Under the pieces are notes generated by a model, which had not been told where the DNA came from, ran no database searches, and saw only the letters and a program-made list of their open reading frames with translations. This document shows positions 62,052 through 64,000 of a stretch of DNA of 64,000 nt, piece by piece. Numbering within the stretch: position 1 is the stretch's first letter; every line of letters begins with the position of its first letter. A program made the position numbers and the translations under genes. Source of the stretch: Erythrocercus mccallii (lineage: Eukaryota > Chordata > Aves > Passeriformes > Dicruridae); assembly GCA_013397435.1 (NCBI GenBank), contig VZRG01000880.1, positions 235,525 through 299,524 on the forward strand, in the 5' to 3' direction.

Positions 62052-62508
62052 TGTAGCGTTTTCGCCCCAGGCCTCTGTGTACCCCGGGGGCACTTCAGGA
62101 CAGGCGGCACTGCACGGGATGCAGAGCACAATGCCAATAATGTGCTCTGTGGATCCCAGTTACCGATTGCATCGGAGCAGGGACAGATGGAAACAGCAGT
62201 CCGGGTCTTGGGGGTGAACAGAGCTGGCTTATTCACTGCATGGCGTGATCAAGACCCTTCTCCATGTGTGAGAAGGGTTTTTGTGCACACAGATACTGGA
62301 AGGGGTTGGGGTTTAGGGTGACCACCCAATGCTGGCAAAGCATGGGAAGGGATTAGGGAGAGGTGAGTGGGGATAGGCTGGGGAATAGGAGAAGGGGAAA
62401 GATTGCAACATCTGGTCATACCAAAAACTGAGGGGAAAACGGGCATACTGGGTTGAACCATAACATGAAAATATGGATATGGAATGGCCTAAAAAGCACA
62501 CTGCTACA
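62052..62508 (-). mobile_element. Solo ERVK-like LTR with 6-bp target duplication
   Basis: On the minus strand it starts TGTAGCAGTGTGC and ends GGGGCGAAAACGCTACA, 457 bases with inverted ends TGTAGC/GCTACA. CTGGAA flanks both sides (62046-62051 and 62509-62514). A GAATAAGCC polyadenylation-like site lies near 62230. The R/U5 part is distinctly GC-rich against the AT-rich surroundings. It fits a fairly young class II solo LTR. Open frames here (61931-62236, 62249-62461) are shadows. Confidence 0.94.
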
Positions 62509-62514
62509 CTGGAA

Positions 62515-63043
62515 AATTAAATAAAACCAAGGAAGCACAAAAAAGCATAAGTTTTATCAGCTTGAAGATCAGGGATTTGGTGATGAACATTTCATTAATG
62601 CTAATAAGACTGCAAATGTATTACCATTTTATGTTGAAAGTCTATGTTTTGGAAGATAATAACCCTAATTTCAAAACTGATGAGCACACTATGAGACTCA
62701 GACTGAAATAACAAAAAATATTTAATTTCTTAAATTTTATCAACCCAATTATATTGGGCTTGTTAAAAATTTGGGTAGAAATTGAAAGGGATAAACACTT
62801 TGGAAAGCTAAAATGGTTAGATGAGACAGAAATGTAGTTCAGTTTTTCCTTAATGAGAAGGCAATGTAGTTCAGTCTTTTTTTGCGTGTTTAAACGCAAG
62901 AAACCTTAACATTACTGGCATTATGCAAATAATGGTAAATGCAAACTCTTGGTAAATTTCAGTTGCAATTCCTCATGTGAAATGACTGTAAAATCAGAAT
63001 CAGTAGTACAATACAAAGTACACAGATTATTATTATTTTTAAA
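62515..63043. other. Intergenic, no gene recognised
   Basis: AT-rich unique sequence between the solo LTR and the exon-like segments. Confidence 0.6.
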
Positions 63044-63196
63044 TTATACTAAGCAGTACAAATACATAAAGCAAAGTATCACAGTGACCTTACACTGAAT
63101 AATGATGGCAGTGAACAACACCCCTGGGCTAACATTTTGTGCATCTGCTGGTGATGACCCTGCCACTCCAGAGACAGGACAGAATGCTGCCTCTTC
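63044..63196 (-). other. Exon-like segment B with stop
   Basis: It starts after a strong acceptor with pyrimidine tract (CATCTCTCTTTCAG|GAAGAG). It is open for 50 codons in the phase carried over from segment A and ends in TAA at 63046-63044. Together they would give the last 71 codons of an unknown protein. No start exon was found. Confidence 0.25.
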
Positions 63197-63340
63197 CTGA
63201 AAGAGAGATGCCAGTGTTTGGTAAATTTCTGTGGGGTACAGTGAAAACAAGACAGAAAAGACTATGGTAGGCACAAAAGCTTTTGTGTGGTTTTAAGTTT
63301 TTAAATAAGCATGGGCTGGTACTTAAGAGCAATAACTTAC

Positions 63341-63403
63341 CTTTTGTAAGACCCACAGCCTCAGATTCTCCGTGTGGATGTAGTAAGGGATCAAAGCCTT
63401 TTT
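63341..63403 (-). other. Exon-like segment A (63 bases)
   Basis: It is bounded by the acceptor AAACTTAACAG| and the consensus donor AAAAG|GTAAGT. It is a multiple of three and open in two frames. One frame (phase 0) joins in frame with segment B 144 bases downstream. No homology is recognised. AT-rich DNA yields such matches by chance. Confidence 0.25.
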
Positions 63404-63744
63404 CTGTTAAGTTTATATAAGAAGTAGATAATATGAAGACATTAATTCATCTGTTAATGAAATGTATTGATTCCTGATTTTAAACCAGTATATCAATTAC
63501 AAAAATGTATCAGCTTATTACCCAAGAGCACTTACAGTAATGTTATAGATGAGCATGTGATGTAATTCCTGTTATGAAAAGTTATGTTATTATTTAGAAT
63601 TATAGTTTGGTTTTGTTATTAGATATGTAGTTGGTTGTATAGGTTTTCTTTTCTCCTCAAACTCGAGAAGCCCTGAATAGGTACATTCCTTGGAAAAGTT
63701 GCCAGCAGAGGCTTGTAGAACCAGTTTCAGTGTCCTTTTCAGAA
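63404..63744. other. Intergenic, no gene recognised
   Basis: AT-rich. A 114-codon minus frame (63934-63590) crosses into the GC-richer edge block, with no recognised content. Confidence 0.5.
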
Positions 63745-64000
63745 ACATTAAAATGCAAATGAATACGCCGGGACGAGGACAATAGAGCAGAGATACCACG
63801 ATGGCTTGCAGCTGCAACAGGAGGCTAGACCATCGTGGGTATTGTCCAAGGCCAAGCATGGCCATCAACCCACAAAGACAGATACTTGCCAACTCGGGAA
63901 ACACCCTGGCCATGTCTCCGTTTCTTTGTCTCACTGCGAGATGACTTCACCAGAGACGGAAGAATCACATCTCTTCATTGTACATCGTAGCCTCAGGCTA
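63745..64000. other. GC-richer block at window edge, possibly an LTR fragment
   Basis: Base composition changes sharply, with several CpGs in otherwise AT-rich DNA. The minus strand reads CAATGAAGAGATGTGATTC then CGTCTCTGGTG, which resembles the R-U5 end of an LTR. An octamer ATGCAAAT lies at 63753-63760 at its edge. The element would run out of the window, so neither ends nor duplication can be checked. Confidence 0.3.

Noticed and set aside
62301..62312. TTTAGGG-like telomeric motif
   Set aside because: A single occurrence inside an LTR, not an array.
61931..62501. Several minus frames of 60-101 codons
   Set aside because: They lie in or across the solo LTR at 62052-62508.
22597..64000. 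Search for PPDPFL or other neighbour exons on the plus strand
   Set aside because: No segment matching the conserved tryptophan-pair region I would expect was found. The gene probably lies outside the window.
1..64000. CRISPR arrays, operons, bacterial promoters
   Set aside because: The window is vertebrate nuclear DNA. No spaced direct-repeat array is present.

Overview
This window looks like a piece of a bird chromosome, possibly a songbird. Three things support that. It carries one intact, intron-containing vertebrate gene whose protein is nearly the chicken form of SNAI2 (Slug). Its dominant dispersed repeat is the CR1 LINE, ending in the avian ATTCTATGATTCTATGA-type tail. Its younger insertions are ERVL-like and ERVK-like LTRs of the kinds common in birds. 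Species level cannot be fixed by eye.

Layout. The only gene I can name is SNAI2, on the minus strand. Its three coding exons are 22640-22562, 21994-21449 and 20479-20298, giving a 268-residue protein. It has a CpG-rich promoter and 5' UTR (about 22641-23090) and an AT-rich 3' UTR of about 1.1 kb ending near an AATAAA at 19213-19208. The rest is AT-rich, gene-poor DNA typical of the regulatory desert around this developmental regulator. I found no convincing exon of flanking genes such as EFCAB1/CLXN or PPDPFL.

Repeats. CR1 fragments lie at about 6.7, 15.7-16.3, 27.9-28.5, 32.7, 36.6-37.5, 45.5-46.6, 53.1-53.5, 54.3 and 59.3-60.3 kb. There is one solo ERVL-like LTR with a perfect 5-bp target duplication (11444-11987). 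There are two solo ERVK-like LTRs with perfect 6-bp duplications (32043-32481 and 62052-62508). Another LTR interrupts a CR1 (59763-60196). An inverted head-to-head pair of ERVL-like LTRs sits at 35818-36618. Older palindromic, MITE-like amniote repeats occur at 2.4, 18.8, 25.0 and 27.1-27.4 kb.

Most notable unexplained items: (1) a minus-strand block of about 1.9 kb (28.6-30.5 kb) that reads like a decayed protein-coding sequence, with long partly coiled-coil-like stretches broken by stops and frame changes, which I cannot identify; (2) a second CpG-rich island at about 27.48-27.76 kb, roughly 5 kb upstream of SNAI2; (3) two adjacent in-frame exon-like segments with consensus splice sites on the minus strand at 63.0-63.4 kb; (4) a G-run/polypurine tract upstream of the SNAI2 promoter; (5) a 5S-rRNA-like fragment and a nearby hairpin at 47.6-48.1 kb. 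No intact undescribed system was found.
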